NCBI RefSeq assembly: GCF_044068625.1
Contig: NZ_JBIPKH010000005.1
Coordinates: 1-64,000 of the forward strand
Length of the DNA: 64,000 bases
Direction: 5' to 3'
Source: Desulfurivibrio sp044068625
GTDB taxonomy: Bacteria; Desulfobacterota; Desulfobulbia; Desulfobulbales; Desulfurivibrionaceae
The notes under the pieces were generated by a model. That model was given only the letters and a program-made list of their open reading frames with translations, was not told where the DNA came from and did no database searches. Position numbers and translations under genes: made by a program. Shown here one piece after another: positions 10,086 through 19,079 of the stretch (positions are counted from its first letter, which is position 1; each line of letters starts with the position of its first letter).

Positions 10086-10132
10086 AGGCTGCCCAAGACG
10101 TTTGCCCAAACCTTTTGGATGATGCCAAAACC

Positions 10133-12103
10133 ATGAGCCTGCAAACCAAAATTGCCCGCTATCGCAAATATAACGATGAGCGGATCGCCAAGTCGATGGT
10201 CTTCAACCCCCAGAAGGGCAATATTATCTTCTCGGTGGTGCCTTACCTGCTCCACGTCAACCATCCGGACCTGCCCGGCCATTTGCCGGCCCCCGGCTCC
10301 CCCCGGGGCATCTGCGATTTCGACCCGACCGTCGCTCTTTCCAGTGAACTGTTCCGCCGTTTTTTCCCCACCTCCTCGGCCCCGAAAAGCGATGATATCA
10401 TGCTGCCGCCGGATCAGTGCGCCATCCACTCACTAAAAACCATTGGCAGTGTCGGCACCATCGCCCAGTCGGAAAAATCGGATTGCGACTACTGGGTCAG
10501 TATCCACCAGGAGCAGCTGGGTAGCGAGGGGGTTGAACTGTTGCGCCGGAAATGTGCCGGGATTGAAGAGTGGACCCAAAAGAAAGGGGTTGAGACCCAC
10601 TTCTTTCTGATGGATATCACCCAGACCCGGGACAATTGCTTTGAATCCACCGCCGAGGAGGAATCCGCCGGCAGCGCCCTCAAAATTCTGCTCAAGGACG
10701 AACTGTTCCGCACCCATCTGCTGGTGGCGGGCAAACCCCTGCTCTGGTGGTTTATCCCCCCGGGCCTGGGTGAAGGACAATACCGCTCCCTGGTGCAGCG
10801 CCTGGTCGAGGAGCGCAAGATCAACCCCGATGATTTTGTCGACCTGGGCAACGTGACCGGGATCCCCAAGGCGGAGATCTTCGGCGCCTGCCTCTGGCAG
10901 ATGAACAAAGCCCTGGACAGCCCCTTCAAGTCGGTGATCAAGTTCGCCTACCTGGAGTTGCTGCTCCAGCAGCAGAGCAACGCCCTGCCGCTCTTTTCCG
11001 ACAAAGTCAAACGGCTGGTCACCTGGCCCGAAAAGCTGACCTACCCCAAGGAAAAGCTCGACCCGGCCGAGGTGGACCCCTATCTCCTGCTGGCCCGGGA
11101 AATCATCGCCTTTTATCAGCAGGCCAAGGTCGAACAGATGCACAAGTGGGCCGACCTGATCCGGGAATGCCTCTTCCTCAAAACCCTGGAAGGGGTCGAA
11201 TCACAAAAGCAGGCCAAGTTCGGTCAGAAAAACCATCTCAAAACCACCATGGCCCAGATGGAAAGCTGGGATATCCTGCCGGCCAACCACCAGGATTTCC
11301 TTGATTTTTCCTGGCAGTACAAAGAGCTGCTCTTTTTTGGGACCAGGGTCCATGAGTACCTGATTGAAACCTACAAACGCCTGCGCTGGTTCTTCAAGAA
11401 ATTCGGTCCCAATACCGGCCTGACCATCACCGAGCGGGACATCTCCATTCTGGGACGTAAACTTTTCACCTTTTATGAACAGAAATCGGCCAAAATTGAC
11501 TATATCCGCAGCGTCTCCCGCCACCTGATGGCGATGGATGATATCACCATCCATATCACCAAATATGAGGGACGTTTTTTCTACTACGCCTTCTGTGGCG
11601 AACAGGACCACAACACGGTCAAGGAGCGGATGGAGTCGGTGATCAAGCGCGACGACAACCTGATCCGGCTGGTCGCCTGGCTCCTGGTCAACGGCATCCT
11701 GGCCGCCCAGACCCGGCTCCATCTGACCAAAAACTTTCTCCCCATCGACCTGGTGGACATCCAGAACCTGGCGGAGAGCATGCTCAACACCTTTCCCATC
11801 ATCCACTTTTCGCAGATCCCCCCCAATCGCTTGCTGGAACAGGAAAACACCCTCCGGGCCCTGGTGATCGTCAACTTCTTCAAAGAGCCGATCATGGGCG
11901 GGAAAACCATGGCCTCAACCATCATGAGCGAAAACAGTTATGGCGAATATTTTCTCCACGATTACAGTACACTGACCCAGCTTAAAAACGCGATGCGGGT
12001 CCTGCTCACCCGCCACTTTGTGAGCCGCTGGAACAACAACCTGGATTTTTTTATTACCAACCAGGAAGAGGCCAGCAACATCAAGCTGATGCTGAACAAT
12101 TGA
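10133..12103 (+). CDS. Class I adenylate cyclase-like protein
   Basis: A 656-residue protein (from ATG 10133; a GTG at 10076 overlapping folP is less likely because it adds a non-conserved 19-residue extension). The N-terminal half resembles enterobacterial CyaA: the segment LLHVNHPDLPGHLPA (39-53) and the nucleotidyltransferase motif GSVGTIAQSEKSDCDYW (105-121) with the paired acidic residues Asp117 and Asp119. Known family members convert ATP to cAMP. The protein is shorter than E. coli CyaA (about 850 residues), mainly because the C-terminal regulatory region is not the same. No cAMP receptor gene is visible here, so signalling is inferred. The stop overlaps the region of the next gene's alternative start. 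Confidence 0.75.
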   Translation: MSLQTKIARYRKYNDERIAKSMVFNPQKGNIIFSVVPYLLHVNHPDLPGHLPAPGSPRGICDFDPTVALSSELFRRFFPTSSAPKSDDIMLPPDQCAIHSLKTIGSVGTIAQSEKSDCDYWVSIHQEQLGSEGVELLRRKCAGIEEWTQKKGVETHFFLMDITQTRDNCFESTAEEESAGSALKILLKDELFRTHLLVAGKPLLWWFIPPGLGEGQYRSLVQRLVEERKINPDDFVDLGNVTGIPKAEIFGACLWQMNKALDSPFKSVIKFAYLELLLQQQSNALPLFSDKVKRLVTWPEKLTYPKEKLDPAEVDPYLLLAREIIAFYQQAKVEQMHKWADLIRECLFLKTLEGVESQKQAKFGQKNHLKTTMAQMESWDILPANHQDFLDFSWQYKELLFFGTRVHEYLIETYKRLRWFFKKFGPNTGLTITERDISILGRKLFTFYEQKSAKIDYIRSVSRHLMAMDDITIHITKYEGRFFYYAFCGEQDHNTVKERMESVIKRDDNLIRLVAWLLVNGILAAQTRLHLTKNFLPIDLVDIQNLAESMLNTFPIIHFSQIPPNRLLEQENTLRALVIVNFFKEPIMGGKTMASTIMSENSYGEYFLHDYSTLTQLKNAMRVLLTRHFVSRWNNNLDFFITNQEEASNIKLMLNN

Positions 12104-12126
12104 CAACCGTTGACGAGAGAGCCTTA

Positions 12127-13167
12127 ATGACCCGCAAAAGCAAGCTTACCTTGGGCCCCGAATCCTGCAAAGAGCACTGCGCCGCCGAGCAGTGCCCGAG
12201 CAAGGAACAAGACCAGGTCGCCACCATCCGCTCCCAGTTGCCGGAAGTGGTGGATCGGATCGTCGCCACCTGTGAAAACCGCAACTGCTTCGAGCATGTC
12301 GAGGCCGAACCCCTCCCCTCACGGCGCCGGGCGGTTAGCATCCTCGATTCCTGCCGGGAGATCATTTTCCCCGGCTACTTCGGTCGCCAGGGGATCGACC
12401 GGGTCAACCTGAGATACCGGATCGGCCTGGAGGTTTCCGAGCTGTTTGATCTCCTGGCCGCGGAGATCGCCAACGCCATCCGCCACGAATGTACCCGTCA
12501 CGGCCATATCTGTCAGCACTGCGAGGAATCTGGCCAGGAAAAGGCCCTGCTCTTTATCCAGCAGTTGCCGGAGCTGCGCGCCCTGCTGGCCAGCGACGTT
12601 CACGCCGCCTACCAGGGGGATCCGGCCGCCGCCGGTTACGACGAGATCATCTTCAGTTATCCCGGCCTGCACGCTATCACCATCTACCGGATCGCCCACG
12701 CCCTTTATCGTCTTGAGGTGCCGATCCTGCCCCGGATCATGACCGAACACGCCCACAGTATCACCGGCATCGACATCCATCCCGGGGCCCGCATCGGTCG
12801 ATCCTTCTTTATCGACCACGGCACCGGGGTGGTGATCGGCCAGACCGCGGTGCTGGGCACCCGGGTCAAACTTTACCAGGGGGTAACCCTGGGAGCCCTG
12901 GCCTTCCGCCGTGACGAGGCTGGCCAACTGGAGCGCCATACCAAACGCCATCCCACCCTGGAGGATGACGTCACCGTTTACGCCGGTTCCACCATTTTAG
13001 GCGGCGAGACGGTGATCGGGGCCCGCTCGGTGATCGGCGGCAATATCTGGCTGACCCATTCGGTGCCGCCTGATACCAAAGTGGTACTCAACCCCCCCGA
13101 GCTGGTTTACAAACGGCAACCAAACGGCGGTCAATCGTCGCCGGAAGTGGCGGCCGCCGACAAATAA
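12127..13167 (+). CDS. cysE: Serine O-acetyltransferase
   Basis: A 346-residue serine acetyltransferase that makes O-acetylserine from serine and acetyl-CoA for cysteine synthesis. The C-terminal half is a left-handed beta-helix of hexapeptide repeats (GIDIHPGARIG, FIDHGTGVVIG, LYQGVTLGALAF), typical of the long CysE/SrpH group. Residues 1-60 are a less conserved Cys-containing extension. ATG 12127 is chosen over TTG 12100, which would overlap the preceding stop; GAGAG lies a few bases upstream. Transcription with the upstream cyclase gene is likely because the two genes almost touch. Confidence 0.9.
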   Translation: MTRKSKLTLGPESCKEHCAAEQCPSKEQDQVATIRSQLPEVVDRIVATCENRNCFEHVEAEPLPSRRRAVSILDSCREIIFPGYFGRQGIDRVNLRYRIGLEVSELFDLLAAEIANAIRHECTRHGHICQHCEESGQEKALLFIQQLPELRALLASDVHAAYQGDPAAAGYDEIIFSYPGLHAITIYRIAHALYRLEVPILPRIMTEHAHSITGIDIHPGARIGRSFFIDHGTGVVIGQTAVLGTRVKLYQGVTLGALAFRRDEAGQLERHTKRHPTLEDDVTVYAGSTILGGETVIGARSVIGGNIWLTHSVPPDTKVVLNPPELVYKRQPNGGQSSPEVAAADK

Positions 13168-13320
13168 TAGTGGAAATTAACGACGATTTAGTTTAGCTTT
13201 CTCTGATTTGTCGGTCTGCCGGAAGCCAGCGTTCCATGGCCCCTGGTCCCGGATCCACACCCCTGCACAATCAATGGGTATTAACTTATCCTTTTCAATT
13301 CAAGCTGAAGGAGTCGAACT

Positions 13321-16300
13321 ATGTCGCGTAAAATGGTCACCATCGACGGCAATCAGGCCTGCACCCATGTAGCCTATGCCACCAGCGAAATCATCACCAT
13401 TTACCCCATTACCCCCTCCACCCCCATGGCGGCCGAGTCCGACACCAAAGCCGCCGCCGGCCAGAAAAATATCTGGGGTTCAATCCCGGTGGTTACCCAG
13501 ATGCAATCCGAGGGCGGGGTGGCCGGCGCCCTGCATGGCAGTCTCACCACCGGGGCACTCTGCACCACCTTCACCGCCTCCCAGGGTCTCTTTCTGATCA
13601 TGCCCAATATGTACAAGATCGCCGGTGAGCTGACCCCCACCGTTTTTCACGTCACCGCCCGTTCGGTGGCCTGCCAGGGGCTGTCGATCTTCGGCGACCA
13701 CGGCGACGTGATGGCGGTCCGCCAGACCGGCTGGGCGATGCTCTGCTCCCAGAACGTCCAGGAGGCCCAGGATATGGCCCTGATCGCCACCCAGGCCTCC
13801 CTGAAGTCCCGGATCCCCTTTATCCACTTCTTCGACGGTTTCAGGACCTCCCACGAGATCCAGAAGATGGAGCAGCTCAGCTTCGACGACATGCGGGCCA
13901 TGATCGACGAGGAGCTGGTGACGGCCCACCGGGCCCGCGGCCTCTCCCCCGACCGGCCGATGATGCGCGGCACCGCCCAGAACCCCGATGTCTATTTCAC
14001 CGGTCGCGAGACGGTCAACAAATACTATCAGGCCTGCCCCGGCATCGTCCAGCAGACCATGGACCGCTTCGCCCAACTGACCGGCCGCCGCTACCATCTC
14101 TTTGATTACTTCGGCGCCCCCGACGCCGAAAACGTGGTGGTGATGATGGGCAGTGGCTCCGAAACGGTACGGGCCACCCTTGAACACCTGATCGCCAAAG
14201 AGAATGCCAAGGTCGGCCTGGTGGTGGTTCGTCTCTTCCGCCCCTTCGACAGCAAGGCCATGGTCAACGCCCTGCCGGCCAGCGTCAAGCGGATCACCGT
14301 GCTGGACCGCACCAAGGAGCCGGGCAGCGCCGGCGAACCCCTCTACCTCGACGTCCGGGCCGCCATCGGCGAGTCGGTGGAGAGCAACCGGGCCGCCTGC
14401 CAGCCCGTAATCCTCGGGGGCCGTTACGGCCTGGGGTCGGCCGAATTCACCCCGGCCATGGTCAAGGCGATCCTGGACAACATGGCCGCCTGGGCCCCCA
14501 AGAACCACTTCTGTGTCGGCCCCAACGACGACGTGGCCTACACCAGCCTCGACTACGACACCGCCTTCAGCATCGAGGGCCAGGAGGTGCATCGCTGCAT
14601 GTTCTACGGTCTGGGCAGCGACGGCACCGTGGGCGCCAACAAAAACACCATCAAGATCATCGGCACCGAAACCGACAACTCGGCCCAGGGCTACTTCGTT
14701 TATGACTCCAAGAAATCGGGCTCGATGACCGTCAGCCACCTCCGGTTCGGCAAAAACCAGATCATCGCCCCCTACCTGATCGACAAGGCGACCTTTATCG
14801 CCTGCCACAACTTCACCTTCCTCGATAAGTACGACATGCTGGGCAACCTGGAGGACAAAGGCACCTTCCTGCTCACCTCCCCCTACAGCGCCAAGGAGAT
14901 CTGGAAGCATCTGCCGGCCCCGGTTCAGCAGCAACTGATCGACAAGCAGGCCAAATTCTACGTGATCGATGCCATCAAGCTGGCCGAGGCCCTGGGCCTG
15001 GGCGCCCGGATCAACATGATCATGCAGACCGCCTTCTTCCTGATCTCCGGCATTCTGACCAAAAAGGAAGCGATCGACCGGATCAAGGACGCCATCAAAA
15101 AGACTTACGGCAAGAAGGGCGAGAAGGTGGTCAAGATGAACTACGACGCCGTTGATGCCGCGGTCAACAATATCAATGAGGTCAAGGTACCCAAGAAGGT
15201 GGATGGTCACCTGCTGCCGCCGGTGGTGCCCGAGGATGCGCCCGAGTTCGTCAAAAAGGTCAGCGCCAAGATGATCGCCGGCAAGGGTCACCTGGTCAAG
15301 GTTTCCGATATGCCGGCCGACGGCACCTGGCCCACCGGCACCACCCAGTACGAGAAGCGCAATATCGCCGTCCACGTCCCGGAATGGCTGCCGGAAAACT
15401 GCATCCAGTGCGGCCGTTGCTCGCTGGTCTGCCCCCATGCCGCCATCCGGATGAAGGTCGTCAACCCCGCCGACCTCAAGGGCAAAAGCAAGAGCCTCAA
15501 GAGTGTCGCGGCGGTGGGCAAGCAATTCAAGGACCGGGAAGCGGTTATCCAGGTCTTCACCGAGGATTGCTGCGGCTGCACCCTGTGTGTCGAGGTCTGC
15601 CCGGCCAAGACCAAGGCCCTGAAGATGATCGACAACACCGAGAAGGTCCGGGAGCAGGAAGCTCCCAACGTCAAGTTCTTCCTCAACCTGCCGGAGGTTC
15701 CCGATGCCGACGTCGATATCTCCACGGTTAAGGGCAGCCAGCTGAAACGGCCGCTGATGGAGTTCTCCGGCGCCTGCGCCGGCTGCGGCGAAACCCCCTA
15801 TATCAAACTGGCCACCCAGATGTTCGGGGACCGGATGCTGATCGCCAACGCCACCGGCTGTTCCTCGATCTACGGCGGCAACCTGCCCACCACCCCTTAC
15901 TGCAAGCGGGCCGACGGCCGGGGACCGGCCTGGGCCAACTCGCTGTTTGAGGACAACGCCGAATTTGGTCTCGGCATGCGCTACTCGGTCAACAAACTGG
16001 CCGCCCAGGCGGCTGAACTGCTGGGCGAGGCGGTGGCGGCCAAGCTGATCACCAAGAAGATGGCCGATGAGCTGATCAACGCCTCCCAGAAAAACCAGGT
16101 GGAGATCGAAGCCCAGCGGGAGCGGGTGGCCAAACTGAAGGAAAAACTGGCCGGTGACGACTCCGTCATCAGCCGCCGGCTGCTGCCGGTGGCCGACTAC
16201 CTGGTCAAGAAGTCGGTCTGGATCATCGGCGGCGACGGCTGGGCCTACGATATCGGTTACGGTGGTCTCGACCATGTTTTGGCCTCCGGCGAGAACGTCA

Positions 16301-16866
16301 ATGTGCTGATCATGGACACCGAGGTTTACTCCAACACCGGCGGTCAGATGTCCAAGTCCACCCCCCGGGCGGCCACCGCCCAGTTCGCGGCCGGCGGCAA
16401 GAAGATGCCCAAGAAGGATATCGGCATGATCTTCGCTACCTACGGCAACGTCTATGTCGCCCGGGTGGCCCTTGGCGCCAACCCGGTGCAGGTGGTCAAT
16501 GCCTTTGCCGAGGCCGAGGCCTATGACGGCCCCTCGCTGATCATCGCTTACTCGCACTGCGTGGGCCACGGCATCAACATGGCCAAGGGTCTGGACCAGC
16601 AGAAGAAGGCGGTGGAGTGCGGACACTGGCCGCTCTACCGCTTCAATCCCATGCTGGAGGCTGAAGGCAAGAATCCGCTCCACATCGAGAGCAAGGCCCC
16701 GTCGATCAAGTTTGCCGAATATGCCCTCAACGAAAACCGTTACCGGGCTTTGAAGCTGATGAATCCGACCATGGCCGACTCGCTGATGGAGCTGTCGCAG
16801 CAGGATGTGGATAAGGGTTGGAAGCGGCTGCAGGGGCTCCACAAGGCTCTGGAACCCAGCAAGTAA
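13321..16866 (+). CDS. nifJ: Pyruvate:ferredoxin (flavodoxin) oxidoreductase
   Basis: A 1181-residue single-chain PFOR that oxidises pyruvate to acetyl-CoA and CO2 and reduces ferredoxin, a central enzyme of anaerobes. The N-terminal pyruvate/2-oxoacid binding domain opens with YATSEIITIYPITPSTPMA; two ferredoxin-type [4Fe-4S] motifs lie at C694/C697/C700/C704 and around C750-C760; a further Cys group occurs in CAGCGETPY; the thiamine diphosphate domain includes GDGWAYDIGYGGLDH. The length is normal for the family. It has a strong AAGGAG ribosome-binding site at 13307-13312 and its own 150-base leader, in which I could not find a confident promoter. Confidence 0.97.
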   Translation: MSRKMVTIDGNQACTHVAYATSEIITIYPITPSTPMAAESDTKAAAGQKNIWGSIPVVTQMQSEGGVAGALHGSLTTGALCTTFTASQGLFLIMPNMYKIAGELTPTVFHVTARSVACQGLSIFGDHGDVMAVRQTGWAMLCSQNVQEAQDMALIATQASLKSRIPFIHFFDGFRTSHEIQKMEQLSFDDMRAMIDEELVTAHRARGLSPDRPMMRGTAQNPDVYFTGRETVNKYYQACPGIVQQTMDRFAQLTGRRYHLFDYFGAPDAENVVVMMGSGSETVRATLEHLIAKENAKVGLVVVRLFRPFDSKAMVNALPASVKRITVLDRTKEPGSAGEPLYLDVRAAIGESVESNRAACQPVILGGRYGLGSAEFTPAMVKAILDNMAAWAPKNHFCVGPNDDVAYTSLDYDTAFSIEGQEVHRCMFYGLGSDGTVGANKNTIKIIGTETDNSAQGYFVYDSKKSGSMTVSHLRFGKNQIIAPYLIDKATFIACHNFTFLDKYDMLGNLEDKGTFLLTSPYSAKEIWKHLPAPVQQQLIDKQAKFYVIDAIKLAEALGLGARINMIMQTAFFLISGILTKKEAIDRIKDAIKKTYGKKGEKVVKMNYDAVDAAVNNINEVKVPKKVDGHLLPPVVPEDAPEFVKKVSAKMIAGKGHLVKVSDMPADGTWPTGTTQYEKRNIAVHVPEWLPENCIQCGRCSLVCPHAAIRMKVVNPADLKGKSKSLKSVAAVGKQFKDREAVIQVFTEDCCGCTLCVEVCPAKTKALKMIDNTEKVREQEAPNVKFFLNLPEVPDADVDISTVKGSQLKRPLMEFSGACAGCGETPYIKLATQMFGDRMLIANATGCSSIYGGNLPTTPYCKRADGRGPAWANSLFEDNAEFGLGMRYSVNKLAAQAAELLGEAVAAKLITKKMADELINASQKNQVEIEAQRERVAKLKEKLAGDDSVISRRLLPVADYLVKKSVWIIGGDGWAYDIGYGGLDHVLASGENVNVLIMDTEVYSNTGGQMSKSTPRAATAQFAAGGKKMPKKDIGMIFATYGNVYVARVALGANPVQVVNAFAEAEAYDGPSLIIAYSHCVGHGINMAKGLDQQKKAVECGHWPLYRFNPMLEAEGKNPLHIESKAPSIKFAEYALNENRYRALKLMNPTMADSLMELSQQDVDKGWKRLQGLHKALEPSK

Positions 16867-16899
16867 AGTGGCGGCAATCGCCAATAGCGGATGTTGTCG

Positions 16900-16932
16900 G
16901 GGGACCTCGGAATGAAAATTTCCGAGGTCCCC
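16900..16932 (+). promoter_or_regulatory. 13-bp hairpin covering the start of the next gene
   Basis: A perfect 13-bp inverted repeat: GGGGACCTCGGAA at 16900-16912 and TTCCGAGGTCCCC at 16920-16932, with a 7-base loop. The favoured ATG of the following gene (16912) lies at the stem-loop junction and the only purine-rich upstream sequence is in the left arm. It could act as the nifJ transcription terminator (although no T-run follows) or as an RNA structure limiting initiation of the biosynthetic operon. The structure is seen; the role is inference. Confidence 0.55.
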
Positions 16933-17349
16933 AACGACACCGGCATCACCGAAGGCGGGCGGGAGATCCGCTACGCCGTCGATGAAGCCGGGCGCTACAG
17001 CCCGGTGGGCAGCACCGGCTGGGAACCGGTAAACATTGCCAACAGCCTGGCCTGGGAAAAGATCCAGCAGGAGGTGGCGGCAATGACCATCGCCATCAAA
17101 AACGGCAGATTCAGCCCCCTGGCCTATTACATGGCCCTGAACCAGATGGATGCCGCCCTGTTGGCCGGATATGTCGGCATCTCCCGCTGGCGGGTCCGAC
17201 TCCACCTCAAGCCGTTCTTCTTCCGGCGCCTTAACGACAAAACTCTGGCTCGTTACGCAACCCTCTTCAATATCAGCCCCGATGATTTGCGCCGGGGCAA
17301 ACTGCTTCCCCCTTCCTACCCGCCGATCCTGACCGAACCGAGCAGATGA
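16912..17349 (+). CDS. Small predicted helix-turn-helix protein, first gene of the biosynthetic region
   Basis: A 145-residue protein I cannot assign to a named family. Residues about 1-60 (KISEVPNDTGITEGG, then a YAVDEAGRY segment and a GWEP motif) look like a small conserved domain. Residues about 85-140 (LLAGYVGISRWRVRLHLKP, then LARYATLFNISPDDLRRG) read like a helix-turn-helix with a following helical segment. Its stop overlaps the start of the BtrH-like gene (ATGA), tying it to the cluster, so a regulatory role is plausible but unproven. An earlier TTG/ATG-type start at 16891 exists. The start sits in a strong hairpin. Confidence 0.6.
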   Translation: MKISEVPNDTGITEGGREIRYAVDEAGRYSPVGSTGWEPVNIANSLAWEKIQQEVAAMTIAIKNGRFSPLAYYMALNQMDAALLAGYVGISRWRVRLHLKPFFFRRLNDKTLARYATLFNISPDDLRRGKLLPPSYPPILTEPSR

Positions 17350-18332
17350 ACTTCAACCACCGTCAGACGGCCCACTGTGAAAGCGGGGCCATTGCCAATC
17401 TGTTGACCCACCACGGCCTTGAACTGTCGGAACCCATGGCCTTCGGGCTGGGCCGCGGCCTCTTCTTCGGCTACTTCCCCTTTATCCGCCTCAATCACCT
17501 GCCCCTCATCGCCTATCGAGAGATGGCCGGGGCTATTCTCAAGGCGGTGGTGCGGGCGGTGGGTGCTAGACTGGAGGTGCAAAAGTTCCGTGATCCCCAT
17601 CGGGCCATGACGGCTCTGGATCAACTGCTGGAGCGCGGAATTCCGGTGGGACTGCAGACCGGGATTTACTGGCTGCCCTATATTCCCCGGGCCTTCCGTT
17701 TCCATTTCAATGCCCACAACCTGATCGTTTACGGTCGCCGGGGTGATGAGTATCTGATCAGCGATCCGGTGATGCCCTGGCCCACCACCTGCGCCCGGGC
17801 CGACCTGATCCGAGCCCGTTTTGCCAGGGGCGCCCTGGCCCCCAAGGGGAAGATGTACCACATCAGCGCCCTGGAGCAGGCCCCCTCCCTGGCCCCCGCC
17901 GCCCGGACGGCGATTAAAAAAACCGCCGCCCGCCTTTTAAATCCGGTACCGCTCTTCGGGGTCAAGGGGATCCGTTTTCTGGCCAAACGGCTGCAAAAAT
18001 GGCCGGAAAAAATGAGCCCGGAACAGGTAAAACTGCATCTGAGCCAGGTCATTCGCATGCAGGAAGAGATCGGCACCGGCGGTGGCGGCTTTCGCTTTCT
18101 CTATGCCGCTTTTCTCCAGGAGTGCGGCGATCTTTGCTCCGATCCCCGTCTGGCCGACTGCTCGCTGAAAATGACCGCAGCCGGGGATCGGTGGCGGGAT
18201 TTCGCCACCATGGCCGCCAGATTTTGCAAGGATCGCACCCGGGAGGATGATTCTTTTCTGATGATGGGAGATATTCTCCGTGATTGCGCTGAGATGGAAG
18301 AAAAACTTTTCCGTGAACTGTTGCTTCTGTAA
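17346..18332 (+). CDS. BtrH-like acyltransferase / C39-like protein
   Basis: A 328-residue protein with the N-terminal BtrH domain and a C-terminal helical domain of the DUF4872 type. BtrH itself transfers an acyl group from a carrier protein to an aminoglycoside in butirosin synthesis. The papain/C39-like triad is visible as Cys11 (AHCESG), His124 (FNAHNLIVYG) and Asp140 (EYLISDP), followed by a Gly-Leu-Gly loop at 34-37. Genes of this type commonly precede ABC exporters in aryl-polyene/ladderane-like clusters. Here it is followed by the ABC genes and an ACP, so transfer of an acyl chain from an ACP to an unknown amine or alcohol is a reasonable inference. Confidence 0.75.
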   Translation: MNFNHRQTAHCESGAIANLLTHHGLELSEPMAFGLGRGLFFGYFPFIRLNHLPLIAYREMAGAILKAVVRAVGARLEVQKFRDPHRAMTALDQLLERGIPVGLQTGIYWLPYIPRAFRFHFNAHNLIVYGRRGDEYLISDPVMPWPTTCARADLIRARFARGALAPKGKMYHISALEQAPSLAPAARTAIKKTAARLLNPVPLFGVKGIRFLAKRLQKWPEKMSPEQVKLHLSQVIRMQEEIGTGGGGFRFLYAAFLQECGDLCSDPRLADCSLKMTAAGDRWRDFATMAARFCKDRTREDDSFLMMGDILRDCAEMEEKLFRELLLL

Positions 18333-18334
18333 CC

Positions 18335-19078
18335 ATGGATGAGCTGCTGATGGCCCACGGATTGGGCAAGGTTTACCCCGGCCTGACCAGGCCGGCGGTG
18401 GATGGGCTTGATATCACCCTTGGCTCCGGGGAAATCCTGGGGCTGCTGGGCCCCAACGGCGCCGGCAAAACCACCTCTCTCGCCATGCTCAGCACCAGGT
18501 TGCAACCCACAAGCGGGGAGTTGCGGATCGAAAAACTGGAGGCGGGACGACATAAAAGCCGGGTTCGCCGGCGGATCGGCTATGTCCCCCAGGATATCGC
18601 CCTCTATGGCGATCTGACCGGACGGGAAAACCTCCTCTTTTTCGGCAGCCTTTACGGCCTGACCGGAGAGCGGCTGAAAAGGCGGGTCGAGAGGTGCCTG
18701 GATTTTGTCCTGCTCGGCAAGGTGGGAGAGCAGCAGGTTGGGACCTATTCCGGTGGCATGAAGCGACGGTTGAATCTGGCGGTGGCCCTGCTGGCCGAAC
18801 CGCCCATTCTGTTGCTTGATGAACCGACGGTGGGAATCGACGCCCAGTCACGCAGCCTGATCCTGGAATCCCTTGCCACTCTTGCCGCTCGGGGCAACGG
18901 TCTAATTTACACCACCCACTACATGGAGGAGGTGGAACAGCTCTGTGACAGCGTGATCATTCTGGACGGCGGCAAGGTGATTGCCCGCGGGACCCCGGTG
19001 GAACTGGTGGCCCGGGAAGCCTGTGCCAATCTGGGCGATCTTTTCCTCAAACTTACCGGCAAGAGCCTGCGGGAATAG
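18335..19078 (+). CDS. ABC transporter ATP-binding protein
   Basis: A 247-residue ABC-2-type exporter ATPase. Walker A is GPNGAGKTT (about 38-46), signature YSGGMKRR, Walker B LLLDEPTVGID, and the H-loop is in TTHYMEE. It starts two bases after the BtrH-like gene and is followed after one base by the permease, so the pair forms a two-gene exporter. Context suggests export of a lipid or polyketide-like product, or of a carrier-bound intermediate. Confidence 0.92.
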   Translation: MDELLMAHGLGKVYPGLTRPAVDGLDITLGSGEILGLLGPNGAGKTTSLAMLSTRLQPTSGELRIEKLEAGRHKSRVRRRIGYVPQDIALYGDLTGRENLLFFGSLYGLTGERLKRRVERCLDFVLLGKVGEQQVGTYSGGMKRRLNLAVALLAEPPILLLDEPTVGIDAQSRSLILESLATLAARGNGLIYTTHYMEEVEQLCDSVIILDGGKVIARGTPVELVAREACANLGDLFLKLTGKSLRE

Positions 19079-19079
19079 C

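Noticed and set aside
13480..17205. Long open frame on the minus strand opposite nifJ
   Set aside because: It mirrors a strongly coding high-GC gene, shows no domain signature and has a low-complexity Gly/His/Asp-rich translation.
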